Source: Alphaproteobacteria bacterium MedPE-SWcel (GTDB taxonomy: Bacteria > Pseudomonadota > Alphaproteobacteria > Rhodobacterales > Rhodobacteraceae). Taken from it: a DNA stretch of 64,000 bases. Position 1 is the first letter of the stretch. Each line of letters begins with the position of its first letter. The stretch spans positions 1 through 64,000 of the forward strand of contig MPDC01000018.1 in NCBI GenBank assembly GCA_001874255.1, in the 5' to 3' direction. The translations under genes and the position numbers were made by a program. The notes under the pieces were generated by a model that was given only the letters and a program-made list of their open reading frames with translations, ran no database searches and was not told the origin of the DNA. Below, piece after piece: positions 18,920 to 27,526 of this stretch.

Positions 18920-20605
18920 TCAGGCCAGTAGACGCCGCGCGATCACCTGCGCCTGGATCTCCGCCGCGCCCTCAAAGATATTGAGGATCCGTGCATCGCA
19001 CAGCACGCGCGAGATCTTGTATTCCAGCGCAAAGCCGTTGCCGCCGTGGATCTGCAACCCATTGTCCGCCGCCGCCCAAGCGACGCGCGCGCCAAGGAGC
19101 TTCGCCATGCCGGCCTCCAGATCGCAGCGATGGCCGTTGTCCTTTTCCCAGGCGGAGAAATAGGTCAGCTGCCGGGCCACCATGATTTCGACCGCCATCA
19201 TCGCCAGTTTCGATGACACCCGCGGAAACGCAATGAGCGCCTTGCCGAACTGCTTGCGGTCCTGGGCATATTGCAGGGCAATATCGAGCGCCGACTGGGC
19301 CACCCCGATGGCGCGGGCCGCAGTCTGGATGCGGGCGGATTCAAACGTCTCCATCAGCTGTTTGAAGCCTTTGCCCTCAACGCCGCCCAGCAGGTTCTCG
19401 CCCTTGACCTGAAACCCGTCAAAGGCCAGCTCGTATTCCTTCATGCCCCGGTAGCCCAGAACCTCGATCTCGCCGCCGCTCATGCCCTCGGTGGGAAAGG
19501 GATCCGCCTCGGTGCCGGGTGTCTTTTCGGCCAGAAACATCGACAGGCCCCGATGGTCGGTGCTGTCCGGATCCGTGCGCGCCAGAAGGGTCATCACATG
19601 GGTGCGGGCGGCATGGGTGATCCAGGTCTTGTTGCCGGTCACGGAATAGTCGCCTTCTGCCCCCTTGACTGCCCGGGTCCGCAGGGCCCCGAGGTCAGAG
19701 CCGGTGTTCGGTTCCGTGAACACCGCCGTCGGCAGGATCTCGGCGCTAGCGATGCGGGGCAGCCAGCTCTCTTTCTGGGCGTCGGTGCCGCCGGCCAGGA
19801 TCAGTTCCGCTGCGATTTCCGACCGGGTCCCGAGCGAGCCGACGCCGATATAGCCGCGCGACAGCTCTTCGGAGACCACGCACATCGACGCCTTTGACAG
19901 GCCAAAACCGCCGAATGCCTCCGGGATGGTCAGGCCGAAGACGCCCATTTCGGCCAGGTCGTCGATGACCTCCATCGGGATCAGCTCGTCCTTCAGGTGC
20001 CAATCATGGGCGAAGGGTTCGACCTTTTCCTGGGCATAGCGGCGGAACTGGTCGCGGATCATTTCCAGCTCTTCGTCCAGCCCCGAGGCGCCGAACATGG
20101 TGCTGCCCGCCTGCGCCTCCATCAGCTCGACCAGCCGCAGCCGCGCGGCCTGGGTATTGCCCGATTGGATCAGCGTCACGACGGCGGGCACCATCAGCCC
20201 CTGCTGGTCCTGCGGGCCGAGCCCCAGATCCTGCAGCCGCAGCACTTCGCCCTGGTTCATCGCGATACCGCCCGCGATCTGCGCCAGATACTCGCCGAAC
20301 GCGATCTGATGGATCAAGCCTTCGACCTCGGCAAAGGTCCCCTCGCGGGTCAGCGCCTCGGCCCAGCGGTGCATTTGCCGCAGCGCATAGACATAGGTCG
20401 CAAGCCAGGCCAATCCGTGCGCCGCGTATTGGTTTGCCTCCACCAGGGCACCGGACACCCGCCCGGCCTCGCTCACACGGTCGCGCACCCGCGCGGTCGC
20501 GGCCTCCAGCAGCTGGTCCAGCGGCGCCAGCGCCTCCCGTGTCAGGTCCAGCAGATCCGGCAACAGCGGGGCGGTCATATCAAAATCCTGTCCATCATGG
20601 GGCAT
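18920..20605 (-). CDS. mcd: Acyl-CoA dehydrogenase, probable (2S)-methylsuccinyl-CoA dehydrogenase
   Basis: FAD-dependent oxidation of methylsuccinyl-CoA to mesaconyl-CoA in the ethylmalonyl-CoA pathway for acetate assimilation. At 561 residues it is about 160 longer than ordinary acyl-CoA dehydrogenases; the helical N-terminal extension is the mark of Mcd. The core shows FTEPNTGSD, GNKTWITHA, the DRKQFGKAL block and the catalytic Glu in FEGAAEIQAQ. The ATG at 20605 follows GAGGAGG. The call against other long acyl-CoA dehydrogenases rests on length and overall pattern. The ETF encoded at 6.6-8.3 kb would be its electron acceptor. Confidence 0.85.
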   Translation of the reverse strand: MPHDGQDFDMTAPLLPDLLDLTREALAPLDQLLEAATARVRDRVSEAGRVSGALVEANQYAAHGLAWLATYVYALRQMHRWAEALTREGTFAEVEGLIHQIAFGEYLAQIAGGIAMNQGEVLRLQDLGLGPQDQQGLMVPAVVTLIQSGNTQAARLRLVELMEAQAGSTMFGASGLDEELEMIRDQFRRYAQEKVEPFAHDWHLKDELIPMEVIDDLAEMGVFGLTIPEAFGGFGLSKASMCVVSEELSRGYIGVGSLGTRSEIAAELILAGGTDAQKESWLPRIASAEILPTAVFTEPNTGSDLGALRTRAVKGAEGDYSVTGNKTWITHAARTHVMTLLARTDPDSTDHRGLSMFLAEKTPGTEADPFPTEGMSGGEIEVLGYRGMKEYELAFDGFQVKGENLLGGVEGKGFKQLMETFESARIQTAARAIGVAQSALDIALQYAQDRKQFGKALIAFPRVSSKLAMMAVEIMVARQLTYFSAWEKDNGHRCDLEAGMAKLLGARVAWAAADNGLQIHGGNGFALEYKISRVLCDARILNIFEGAAEIQAQVIARRLLA

Positions 20606-20752
20606 GAATCACATCCTCCTCAGGGTCGCTTGGTGATAGGTCACTTTGCAGGTGCAGCGCAACAAAAAAACCAAATGACATCATATTTCGGTCAATAATT
20701 GCGCGTTCATTTTGGCAGTGCAGCACCGCCCGAATGTGCTAAGGGCTGGGTC

Positions 20753-21520
20753 ATGACTGATCTTGTTCCCTTTCTCGCGCCGGCCGGATTCGGGCTGGCC
20801 TTCGTCATCGCGCTGATCGCAGGCACCATCAAAGGTCTCGTGGGCTTTGCCATGCCGATGATCATGGTCTCTGGCCTCAGCTCGATCATGGCGCCCGACC
20901 TGGCGCTGGCCGGGCTGATCCTGCCCACGCTTGCCACCAACGGATTTCAGGCCCTGCGGCAGGGCCCGCGCGCGGCCTGGGAGTCGATGCACCGCTTTCG
21001 GGCCTTCCTCCTGATCGGAGGGATGTTCCTGCTGATCAGCGCGCAGCTGGTGCGGGTCCTGCCCACGCAGGTCATGCTGTTGATCATCGGCGGGCCGATC
21101 ACCCTGTTTGCGCTGACGCAGCTGATGGGCAAGCAGCTCACGCTCGCCGCGCCGTCGCGACGGATGGAGCTGTCGATCGGCGCCTTTGCGGGGTTCATCG
21201 GCGGCTTCTCCGGTATCTGGGGGCCGCCCACGGTTGCCTATCTGACTGCGCTCGGCACAGAAAAACGCGAGCAGATGCGGATCCAGGGCGTGATCTACGG
21301 CCTCGGCGCGGTCGTGCTGTTCTTTGCGCATATCGGCTCCGGCGTCATGCGGAGCGAGACATGGCCGTTTTCCGTGTTGATGATCCTGCCTGCCCTGATG
21401 GGAATGTGGATCGGCGGGCAGCTGCAGGACAAGATCGACCAGAAGGGGTTCCGCCGGGCGACGCTGTTTGTGTTGCTGATTGCCGGGCTGAACCTGTTGC
21501 GCCGCGCAGCGGTGGGCTGA
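20753..21520 (+). CDS. TSUP (TauE/SafE) family membrane transporter
   Basis: Predicted exporter or permease for small organic or sulfur-containing anions, 255 residues with about eight membrane helices. The two half-repeats typical of the family are seen as AGTIKGLVGFAMP near residue 25 and AGFIGGFSGIWGPPTVAYL near residue 145. The ATG at 20753 starts the first helix; the frame upstream lacks a ribosome site. It is 4 bp ahead of the CDF transporter gene, so they form an operon. Confidence 0.9.
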   Translation: MTDLVPFLAPAGFGLAFVIALIAGTIKGLVGFAMPMIMVSGLSSIMAPDLALAGLILPTLATNGFQALRQGPRAAWESMHRFRAFLLIGGMFLLISAQLVRVLPTQVMLLIIGGPITLFALTQLMGKQLTLAAPSRRMELSIGAFAGFIGGFSGIWGPPTVAYLTALGTEKREQMRIQGVIYGLGAVVLFFAHIGSGVMRSETWPFSVLMILPALMGMWIGGQLQDKIDQKGFRRATLFVLLIAGLNLLRRAAVG

Positions 21521-21524
21521 GCTG

Positions 21525-22448
21525 ATGCCCTTTGGCCTCAGCTCCCGGCTGTCCGCCAGCCAGATCGCCGGCGGCACCATTGCCGTCTCGGTTCTGGTCC
21601 TGCTGCTAAAGCTCGCAGCCTGGGCGCTGACCGGGTCTGTGGCGCTGTTTTCCGATGCGATGGAAAGTCTGGTCAATGTCTCGGCCGCGGTTCTGGCGTG
21701 GTTCGCCATCCGATATGCGGACCGCCCGGCGGACGACAGCCACCCGTTCGGCCACCACAAGGCGGAGTATTTTTCGGCGGTGATCGAAGGCATCATGATC
21801 ATTCTCGCCGCGGTGTTGATCGTGGATCAGGCGGTGAGCGCATTGGTCACCCGGGCCCATGCTCATCTGTCTCCGGTGGCGCTCGGGGTCAATGCGGCGG
21901 CGCTGATGGTCAACCTGATCTGGGCGCAAGTGCTGTTGAGATCGGGCGCGCGACTCAGTTCTCCGGCCTTTGCCGCAGGCGGGCGGCACCTGATGAGCGA
22001 CGTCTGGACCTCTGCCGGCGTATTGGCGGCGCTGGCGCTGGCCCTTGCCACCGGATGGACCCTGCTGGACCCGGTGCTGGCCTTGCTGGTGGCGGTCAAC
22101 ATCCTGCGCGAGGGGCTTCACGTGGTCTCCGACTCGGTGGATGGGCTGATGGACCGCGCCGCCACCGAGGAGGAACAGGACAAGATCCACGCGGTCATTC
22201 TCGGGTCGGGCGGCGGCGCGCTGCAGATCCATGACATCAAGACACGCCGCGCCGGCAAGGCAATGTTTGTCGAGTTTCACATGGTGGTGGATGGTGCCAT
22301 GACCGTCGCCGAGAGCCACGACATCTGTGACCGGCTGGAGGCCGAGATCGAAGCCACCCTACCGGGCGTCCACGTCACCATCCATGTCGAGCCGGATCAC
22401 AAGCTGGAAGATACAGGATTGGAACCGGCCGCGTTCGAACGGCCCTGA
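21525..22448 (+). CDS. Cation diffusion facilitator (CDF) metal transporter
   Basis: Inner-membrane divalent cation/proton antiporter, 307 residues: six helices and a C-terminal cytoplasmic domain. The transport site reads SDAMESLVN in TM2, where Zn-specific members have DxxxD, and HLMSD in TM5; the TM2 variation suggests Fe or Mn rather than Zn, which is inference. A short basic/histidine HPFGHHKAEY loop follows TM2. It forms a two-gene operon with the TSUP gene. Confidence 0.92.
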   Translation: MPFGLSSRLSASQIAGGTIAVSVLVLLLKLAAWALTGSVALFSDAMESLVNVSAAVLAWFAIRYADRPADDSHPFGHHKAEYFSAVIEGIMIILAAVLIVDQAVSALVTRAHAHLSPVALGVNAAALMVNLIWAQVLLRSGARLSSPAFAAGGRHLMSDVWTSAGVLAALALALATGWTLLDPVLALLVAVNILREGLHVVSDSVDGLMDRAATEEEQDKIHAVILGSGGGALQIHDIKTRRAGKAMFVEFHMVVDGAMTVAESHDICDRLEAEIEATLPGVHVTIHVEPDHKLEDTGLEPAAFERP

Positions 22449-22483
22449 ATCACCCGGATACAGCCAGACCCGTTCCAACGCCT

Positions 22484-22620
22484 GAGGTATTGCGCTGCGC
22501 TTCGCGCATCGCCAGAGGGCGGGGGCCGCGCCTTCGGCGCGGCCCCCGCCCGGCCCAACGCTTTTACAATGTGCCTCTGGCGCATTTCAAAGGGGCGGGA
22601 GGTCCCCCCTGCCCCCCAGC
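22484..22620 (+). repeat. Dispersed palindromic repeat, copy A
   Basis: About 130 bp built around a 14-bp perfect stem, gcgggggccgcgcc (22519-22532) and ggcgcggcccccgc (22536-22549), with a ttc loop. A second copy in reverse orientation lies at 30571-30700; the two share the flanks tgcgctgcgc, ggcccaacgcttt and caaaggggcggga. It follows the CDF gene. Confidence 0.9.
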
Positions 22621-22621
22621 C

Positions 22622-22657
22622 AGACCGTTTGCAATTTCCGGGCAAACCCGGTCTTTA
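22622..22657 (+). terminator. Possible terminator upstream of dgt
   Basis: An 11-bp stem with a two-base bulge (agaccgtttgc with gcaaacccggtct) is followed by ttta. It could end the TSUP-CDF transcript, 170 bp after the CDF stop and just inside the distal edge of repeat copy A. Confidence 0.4.
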
Positions 22658-22691
22658 TGCCGCCACCGCGAGACTTGTGCAGGAGATGACA

Positions 22692-24050
22692 ATGATGGAC
22701 TGGACGCAATTGCTGAGCTCTGGCCGCCTGTGCCGCCCGGAGTATACCGACAAACCGGACCGGCCGGCCTATCTGCAGGACTATGACCGGATCCTGTTCT
22801 CCGAACCCTTTCGCCGCCTGGCCCAGAAAACGCAGGTGCATCCCCTCTACGATCACGACCATGTGCACCACCGGATGATCCATTCCATGGAGACCTCCTC
22901 GGTCGGGCGGTCCCTTGGCATTCAAGTGGGTCAGGCCCTGGTCCGCGAGGGGCGCCTGGAGGATGGGTTGCAGCATGTGATGGCCGGCACGGTACAGGCG
23001 GCCTGTCTGGCGCATGACATCGGCAACCCGCCCTTTGGTCACTCCGGTGAGGCCAGTATCGGCGCCTGGTTCGCACGGCAATTCGCGGCCGGAACCGGGC
23101 TCGGCGCAGGGATCGACCCCGCCCTGCGTGCCGAATTCGAGGCCTTCGAAGGCAATGCACAGGGCTTTCGCATCACCGCCCGACTGGAGATGGGCCGACG
23201 CGCAGGCGGCATGCGACTGTCCTATGCCACTCTTGGCGCCTTTGCCAAATACCCCTGCACGGCCGCCGCCGCCGCCGATGCGCAGCGTCCCTATGTCGGG
23301 CTGAAGAAATTTGGCGCCTTCGCGGCCGAGGAGGCGCTCTTTGCCGAGGCGGCCACGGCCCTTGGCCTGCCCGAAGACCGCACGCCCAAGGGCCTGCGCT
23401 GGTGGCGACGCCACCCGCTGGCCTTCCTGGTGGAGGCGGCGGACGACATTTGCTACCGCATTCTTGATCTCGAAGACGCCGCCACCGTCGGCGATCTCGA
23501 CAGCGACCTCGTCTCGGTCATCCTCGAGGAGATCACCGGCAAGCGCAACCGCGAGGACGATCCCCTGATGACCCTGCGCGACCGCGTCGGCATGCTGCGC
23601 GCCATGGCCATCGGCGCCGCCATCGACAGCGCGGTTGCGGCCTTTCTCGACAATTACGACAGCATCATGGCCGGCACGTTCGACGATGGGCTGATGGAGG
23701 TGTCCAGCAAGGCACCGGCCTTTGCCCGGCTGAAGGAGATCTCCAACGCGCGCATCTTTACCGCGCGGCGCAAGACCGAGTTGGAGATCGTCGGCCGTCA
23801 GGTGCTGTTCACCATCCTCGACGAATTCCACCAGTTGTTTCTGGCGCTGAAGGCCTGCGACTGGGACGCGGATCGCCTGCTGAGCCAGCATGGCTACTGG
23901 ACGCAACTCGTGCGGGCTGTGGATCTCGACCTGAGGGGGGTCATCGATGACTACACCGCCGCCCATGCGCTGACGGATTTTGTCTCTGGCATGACGGACC
24001 GCTATGCCCTGCGCGTGCGGGACATGATCACCGGTCAGGTGCCGGGCTGA
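22692..24050 (+). CDS. dgt: Deoxyguanosinetriphosphate triphosphohydrolase-like protein
   Basis: HD-domain dNTP triphosphohydrolase that releases triphosphate from dGTP or other dNTPs, about 452 residues. The metal site is made by the early H in HRMIHSMETSSVGRS and by LAHDIGNPPFGHSGE; the N-terminal PFRRLAQKTQVHPL is a family mark. The ATG at 22692 is chosen because AGGAG (22681-22685) lies 6 bases ahead; the ATG at 22695 is an equal alternative. The gene stands alone, convergent with the PhoX gene. Confidence 0.93.
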   Translation: MMDWTQLLSSGRLCRPEYTDKPDRPAYLQDYDRILFSEPFRRLAQKTQVHPLYDHDHVHHRMIHSMETSSVGRSLGIQVGQALVREGRLEDGLQHVMAGTVQAACLAHDIGNPPFGHSGEASIGAWFARQFAAGTGLGAGIDPALRAEFEAFEGNAQGFRITARLEMGRRAGGMRLSYATLGAFAKYPCTAAAAADAQRPYVGLKKFGAFAAEEALFAEAATALGLPEDRTPKGLRWWRRHPLAFLVEAADDICYRILDLEDAATVGDLDSDLVSVILEEITGKRNREDDPLMTLRDRVGMLRAMAIGAAIDSAVAAFLDNYDSIMAGTFDDGLMEVSSKAPAFARLKEISNARIFTARRKTELEIVGRQVLFTILDEFHQLFLALKACDWDADRLLSQHGYWTQLVRAVDLDLRGVIDDYTAAHALTDFVSGMTDRYALRVRDMITGQVPG

Positions 24051-24086
24051 GCACCGCCCAAATACGCCCAAATAGGTCAACCTTTC

Positions 24087-24120
24087 TGACCCATTGTTTC
24101 GCACGCGAAACAATGGGTCA
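24087..24120. other. Perfect 15-bp inverted repeat between convergent genes
   Basis: tgacccattgtttcg (24087-24101) pairs perfectly with 24106-24120 around the 4-base loop cacg. No T run follows on either strand, so it is not a classical terminator, but it lies 37 bp past dgt between convergent genes and could act as a bidirectional RNA end or a protein site. Confidence 0.8.
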
Positions 24121-24242
24121 GGGATACATACCTATCATTTTGTTTTCATTAATAAATATCACCAAACAACTACCCTTGCGGTCGCCCCACAGATCCCCCT
24201 GGCAACAGACCGCCCCTCGCAACTGATCGTCCCCCGGCAACA

Positions 24243-24275
24243 GGAAGAGCCCGCAAGGGACCTGCGGGCTCTTCC
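24243..24275 (-). terminator. Hairpin downstream of the PhoX gene
   Basis: A perfect 13-bp stem, ggaagagcccgca (24243-24255) with tgcgggctcttcc (24263-24275), lies 22 bp past the PhoX stop. It has no T run, so intrinsic termination is uncertain; RNA 3'-end protection is as likely. Confidence 0.5.
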
Positions 24276-24296
24276 GGGGACATCACGGCAGTCGCC

Positions 24297-26180
24297 TCAG
24301 CCGAAGGCTGCGCCATCCTCGCGCCAGACCGACACCACGGCGGAGCGCGGTTTTCCGGTGCCATCGGGCCAGGCCCCACCCGGGTGCTGCACGCCGACAA
24401 AGGCGACCGTCTTGTCCAGCGACCAGCACAGGCCAGTGACCTCGGCGCCATTCGGCACGGTCATGAACCGGGCGATCTCGCCCGATTCGGGGTCGCCGAC
24501 CAGCATCTGGTTGTTGCCCATGCCCGCGAATTCGCCTTCGTTGTCATCGTCGCCATCGGTCTGGATCCAGAGCATCCCGTCCGAGGAGAACACCATCCCG
24601 TCGGGCGAGTTGAACATATTGCCGGGGTTGATGTTGTCCGATCCCGCATAGGCGTTGTTGTAGACGGTCGGATTGCCGGCCATCACATAAAGATCCCACG
24701 CAAAGCCCTCGGCGGCGTGATTGCCCCCGGCCGGGGTCCAGCGCACGATCTGACCGTAGTTGTTGGTCTCGCGCGGGTTCGGCGCATTGACAGAGGTGTC
24801 GTCGCCACCGGCGTTCGGCTTCACGCCCCGGTTCTTGTTGTTGGTCAGGGCGCAGTAGCCTTCGGCCTTGAGCGGATTGCAGGCCACCCATTCGGGGCGG
24901 TCCATGGTGGTGCCGCCCACAGCGGAGGCCGCCAGACGGGTGAAGCAGAGGATCTCTGCCGCGTCCATGCCGGTGGTTGCCGGCGTCAGAGCCAGCCATT
25001 CGCCGGTTTGGTCATCGTTGAACTTCGCAACAAACAGCGTGCCCTCGTCCAGCAGACCGGCGGTGGAGCCGCCCTCGGTGTAGACCCCTTCGGAGACGTA
25101 TTTGTAGAGATATTCGCCGCGTTCGTCATCGCCGAGATAGACCACAATGCGGCCATCGGAGGCCTGCACCATTTCGGCGTTTTCATGTTTGAACCGGCCC
25201 AGAGCCGTGCGTTTCACCGGCGTGGAGGTGGGGTCGGAGGGGTCGATTTCGGTGACGAAGCCGTGGCGGTGCGGTTCGTTCGGCTCTTTGGACAGGTCAT
25301 AGCGGTCGTCGAATTTTTCATAGGCGTAGCGGCCAGAGCCACCGATCCCGTAGCGGATGTAGCCCTCTCCCGCAGGCATCTCTCCGGTGGCGCCGAAGTA
25401 GCCGTTGAAGTTCTCCTCGCAGGTCAGATAGGTGCCCCAGAGCGTGCGGCCGGAGCCGCAGTTGTTCATGGTGCCGCGGACGGTGCGGCCGTCGGGATCG
25501 GCGTTGGTTTTCACCAGATCATGCCCCGCAAGAGGGCCCGCAAGCGTCATCTCGGTCTCATGGGTGATGCGGCGGTTCAGGGGGCTGTCCTTGACCACGG
25601 CGTAGCCCGCCTCCCCCCTGGCGATCTCCATCACGGTGACGCCCTGCAGGTTCTTCAGCAGCGTGACCTCATCGGCGGATTGCGGAACGCCCTCGGAGGC
25701 GGCGGGCAGGTTGATCTTCGGGTTCACATATTCGGAGTTGACCGCGATGACCTCGCGGCCGTCGATGTCAAACAGCTCCATCCCGTCGGTGTTTTCGCCA
25801 AATACCTTGTCGGACAGGTCGGCAGAGACGCCGGTTTCCGGGGAGTAGGCCCCCTCGGCCTCGGACCAGAGCGCATCGCCCCAGCGGATCAGAACCTGCG
25901 ATTTGTAGCCCGCGGGCACATGGACGGCATGGTCCGTCGCGATGCCGATCGGCTCGAAGGCGAATGTCGCGGACCCGGCCGCACGTGACGCCGTGGTCGA
26001 GGACATCAGCCCGGTGCCGAAAACCGCCGCGCCGGAGCCAAACGCCAACGCGCCGCCCAGAAAGCCCCGGCGGGAGATCGCGCGTTCAACCACCTGGTCG
26101 AACTGGGTCTCGGCCGGACGGGGGTCCCGGTGTTCGTCGAAATCGTCCCATGAAAGATCGATGAGGGTCTTATCAACCAT
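24297..26180 (-). CDS. PhoX-family (DUF839) alkaline phosphatase-like protein, Tat-exported
   Basis: A 627-residue secreted protein of the PhoX family, which hydrolyses phosphate monoesters with a Ca/Fe cofactor. The Tat signal SRRGFLGG is at residues 36-43, after a long N-region typical of the family; GTYLTCEENFNGYFG and HGFVTEIDPSDP are characteristic blocks. The ATG at 26180 has GAGGAG ahead. Export to the periplasm by Tat is expected. PhoX is usually induced by phosphate starvation, but I see no clear Pho box upstream, so either the regulation or the substrate may differ. Confidence 0.85.
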   Translation of the reverse strand: MVDKTLIDLSWDDFDEHRDPRPAETQFDQVVERAISRRGFLGGALAFGSGAAVFGTGLMSSTTASRAAGSATFAFEPIGIATDHAVHVPAGYKSQVLIRWGDALWSEAEGAYSPETGVSADLSDKVFGENTDGMELFDIDGREVIAVNSEYVNPKINLPAASEGVPQSADEVTLLKNLQGVTVMEIARGEAGYAVVKDSPLNRRITHETEMTLAGPLAGHDLVKTNADPDGRTVRGTMNNCGSGRTLWGTYLTCEENFNGYFGATGEMPAGEGYIRYGIGGSGRYAYEKFDDRYDLSKEPNEPHRHGFVTEIDPSDPTSTPVKRTALGRFKHENAEMVQASDGRIVVYLGDDERGEYLYKYVSEGVYTEGGSTAGLLDEGTLFVAKFNDDQTGEWLALTPATTGMDAAEILCFTRLAASAVGGTTMDRPEWVACNPLKAEGYCALTNNKNRGVKPNAGGDDTSVNAPNPRETNNYGQIVRWTPAGGNHAAEGFAWDLYVMAGNPTVYNNAYAGSDNINPGNMFNSPDGMVFSSDGMLWIQTDGDDDNEGEFAGMGNNQMLVGDPESGEIARFMTVPNGAEVTGLCWSLDKTVAFVGVQHPGGAWPDGTGKPRSAVVSVWREDGAAFG

Positions 26181-26286
26181 TGTTCGCGCTCCTCGCTGTC
26201 AAAGTGGCTGGGATGCAGCCCCGGATAGGGGCGAAATGGGGCTGAACCGCGAGACTGTTCTTCCTGCGTCAGTGTATCATGCGTAT

Positions 26287-26309
26287 GACGCGGCGGCATA
26301 TGCCGCGTC
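26287..26309. promoter_or_regulatory. Inverted repeat upstream of the PhoX gene
   Basis: gacgcggc (26287-26294) pairs with gccgcgtc (26302-26309) around a 7-base spacer, about 107 bp ahead of the PhoX start and 36 bp after recO. It may be an operator or the recO transcript end. Confidence 0.4.
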
Positions 26310-26345
26310 GGTGAAACACAAGCGATTGATTTCAGGCCTATTGTT

Positions 26346-27071
26346 CTAGCTGCGCCGCGCCAGCACATCGAGGAACCGGCCCCGCGCCTCTGGCACCGCG
26401 CGATTGCCGAGCGCCGGCGCCAGCTTTGATTCGAGAAAGAATCCGGTGGTTCTGAGCGCGGTCAGGATCTCGGTATCCTCCGCCTCTCCCTGCCCCAGCA
26501 TCACCGGTGGCAGCGGCAGCATCCGGTCGGCCCAGCCCTCTGCCCCGGCGGCCGAGACGGCGCGGCCCGATTTCGGTGAGACGTAGATCAGCCCCTCTGT
26601 GGCGCCGGTGGCCGCGCAGGCGGAAAGGTCGAGGCCGAAGCCCAGCTCCTCCAGCAAGGCAAGCTCCCAGTGCAGGTAGGCCAGCGGCCAGATCTCCTCC
26701 TGGCCGAGGAGATCCAGCAGCGCTTCGCTTTTGTGGTAGAGCGCCGGATGGGGTTCGCGGTCCGGCAGGGCAAAGGCCAGAATTGCGCAGACCGCGTTCA
26801 GGCCAGACAAGGCCAGACGCCCCGAAAAGGCCGCTGCCGCCCGGCTGCGCAGGGGTTCCGCCTTGTAGGTGCCGAGGTGGTCCTCCAGCCGTGCGGACCA
26901 GGCCAGATCCAGCTGTGCGCCCGGCTGCAGCCCCGGTGCCATCCGGCGACTGGCGCCGCCCCGCACAAGTCCCGCGTGGCGGCCGTGGGCGGCGGTGAAG
27001 ACATCGATCAGCGCAGAGGATTCGCCATGGCGGCGCAGGGTGAGCAGAATGCCGTGATCGCGCCACTCCAT
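26346..27071 (-). CDS. recO: DNA repair protein RecO
   Basis: Mediator that with RecR loads RecA on SSB-coated single-stranded DNA. The 241-residue protein has the N-terminal OB fold [26 protein letters not shown] with the conserved GLVRGG region, then a helical domain. The zinc-finger Cys set is incomplete: only one Cys, in SACAATG, is seen where four may occur. It is the last gene of the era-DUF1491-recO run, 3 bp after DUF1491. Confidence 0.93.
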   Translation of the reverse strand: MEWRDHGILLTLRRHGESSALIDVFTAAHGRHAGLVRGGASRRMAPGLQPGAQLDLAWSARLEDHLGTYKAEPLRSRAAAAFSGRLALSGLNAVCAILAFALPDREPHPALYHKSEALLDLLGQEEIWPLAYLHWELALLEELGFGLDLSACAATGATEGLIYVSPKSGRAVSAAGAEGWADRMLPLPPVMLGQGEAEDTEILTALRTTGFFLESKLAPALGNRAVPEARGRFLDVLARRS

Positions 27072-27074
27072 CGC

Positions 27075-27404
27075 CTAGTCGAGCCCCGGCTCGTCCAGCA
27101 GGTGACGGCCCTGGCGGTCCTCGACCTCGATCACCCAGAGGTCGCTGTCGAATTGGCGCTGGCGGGCGATGGCGGCCTCGACCTCGGCGTCTTCCCCCGC
27201 CAGCAGCTCTATCCACCTGCGGTCCCCGGTCATCAGGTCAAAGCTGCGCTGGAAGGCCTGCGCCTGACCGTCCAGTGTGTTGAGCTTGACCAGCACCGCA
27301 CCGGCCGTGTCATCCCCATGTGCCGTGACGAAGGCGGGAATGTCCTGAAACCGCAATCGGGCGAGATAGGCATCGACCCAGAACCGGGCGGTGAGGCGGG
27401 GCAT
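27075..27404 (-). CDS. DUF1491-family protein
   Basis: A 109-residue alphaproteobacterial protein without a known function. The start MPRLTARFWVDAYLARL and the later DRRWIELLAGEDAEVEAAIARQ segment match the DUF1491 pattern I recall. The ATG at 27404 is chosen; the frame is open much further upstream, but only as a shadow over era. It lies between era and recO, 3 bp from recO, and downstream of a dispersed repeat. Confidence 0.85.
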   Translation of the reverse strand: MPRLTARFWVDAYLARLRFQDIPAFVTAHGDDTAGAVLVKLNTLDGQAQAFQRSFDLMTGDRRWIELLAGEDAEVEAAIARQRQFDSDLWVIEVEDRQGRHLLDEPGLD

Positions 27405-27462
27405 TGGTGGCTCCTGTCGCGTCTGGGATCGCAAGGGATCGGGCCGGGGGCTGATCGCGGGA

Positions 27463-27496
27463 GCCTCCGGCGGAGGTATTTTGGAAAAGATGAAAG
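27463..27496 (+). repeat. Dispersed intergenic element, copy 1
   Basis: gcctccggcggaggtatttt, then two variable bases, then gaaaagatgaaa. A second copy at 43364-43397 differs almost only in those bases. Both lie 26-30 bp downstream of a minus-strand stop codon (era here). The first 14 bases form a small palindrome. Confidence 0.9.
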
Positions 27497-27526
27497 GGGC
27501 GGGCAAGCGGTGGCTCTGGTCCGCCG

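Noticed and set aside
26181..26345. A Pho box upstream of the PhoX gene
   Set aside because: No pair of CTGTCAT-like repeats with the right spacing was found on either strand.
26346..27071. RecO as defective because the zinc-finger cysteines are incomplete
   Set aside because: Many alphaproteobacterial RecO proteins lack the full Cys set, so this is not evidence of loss.
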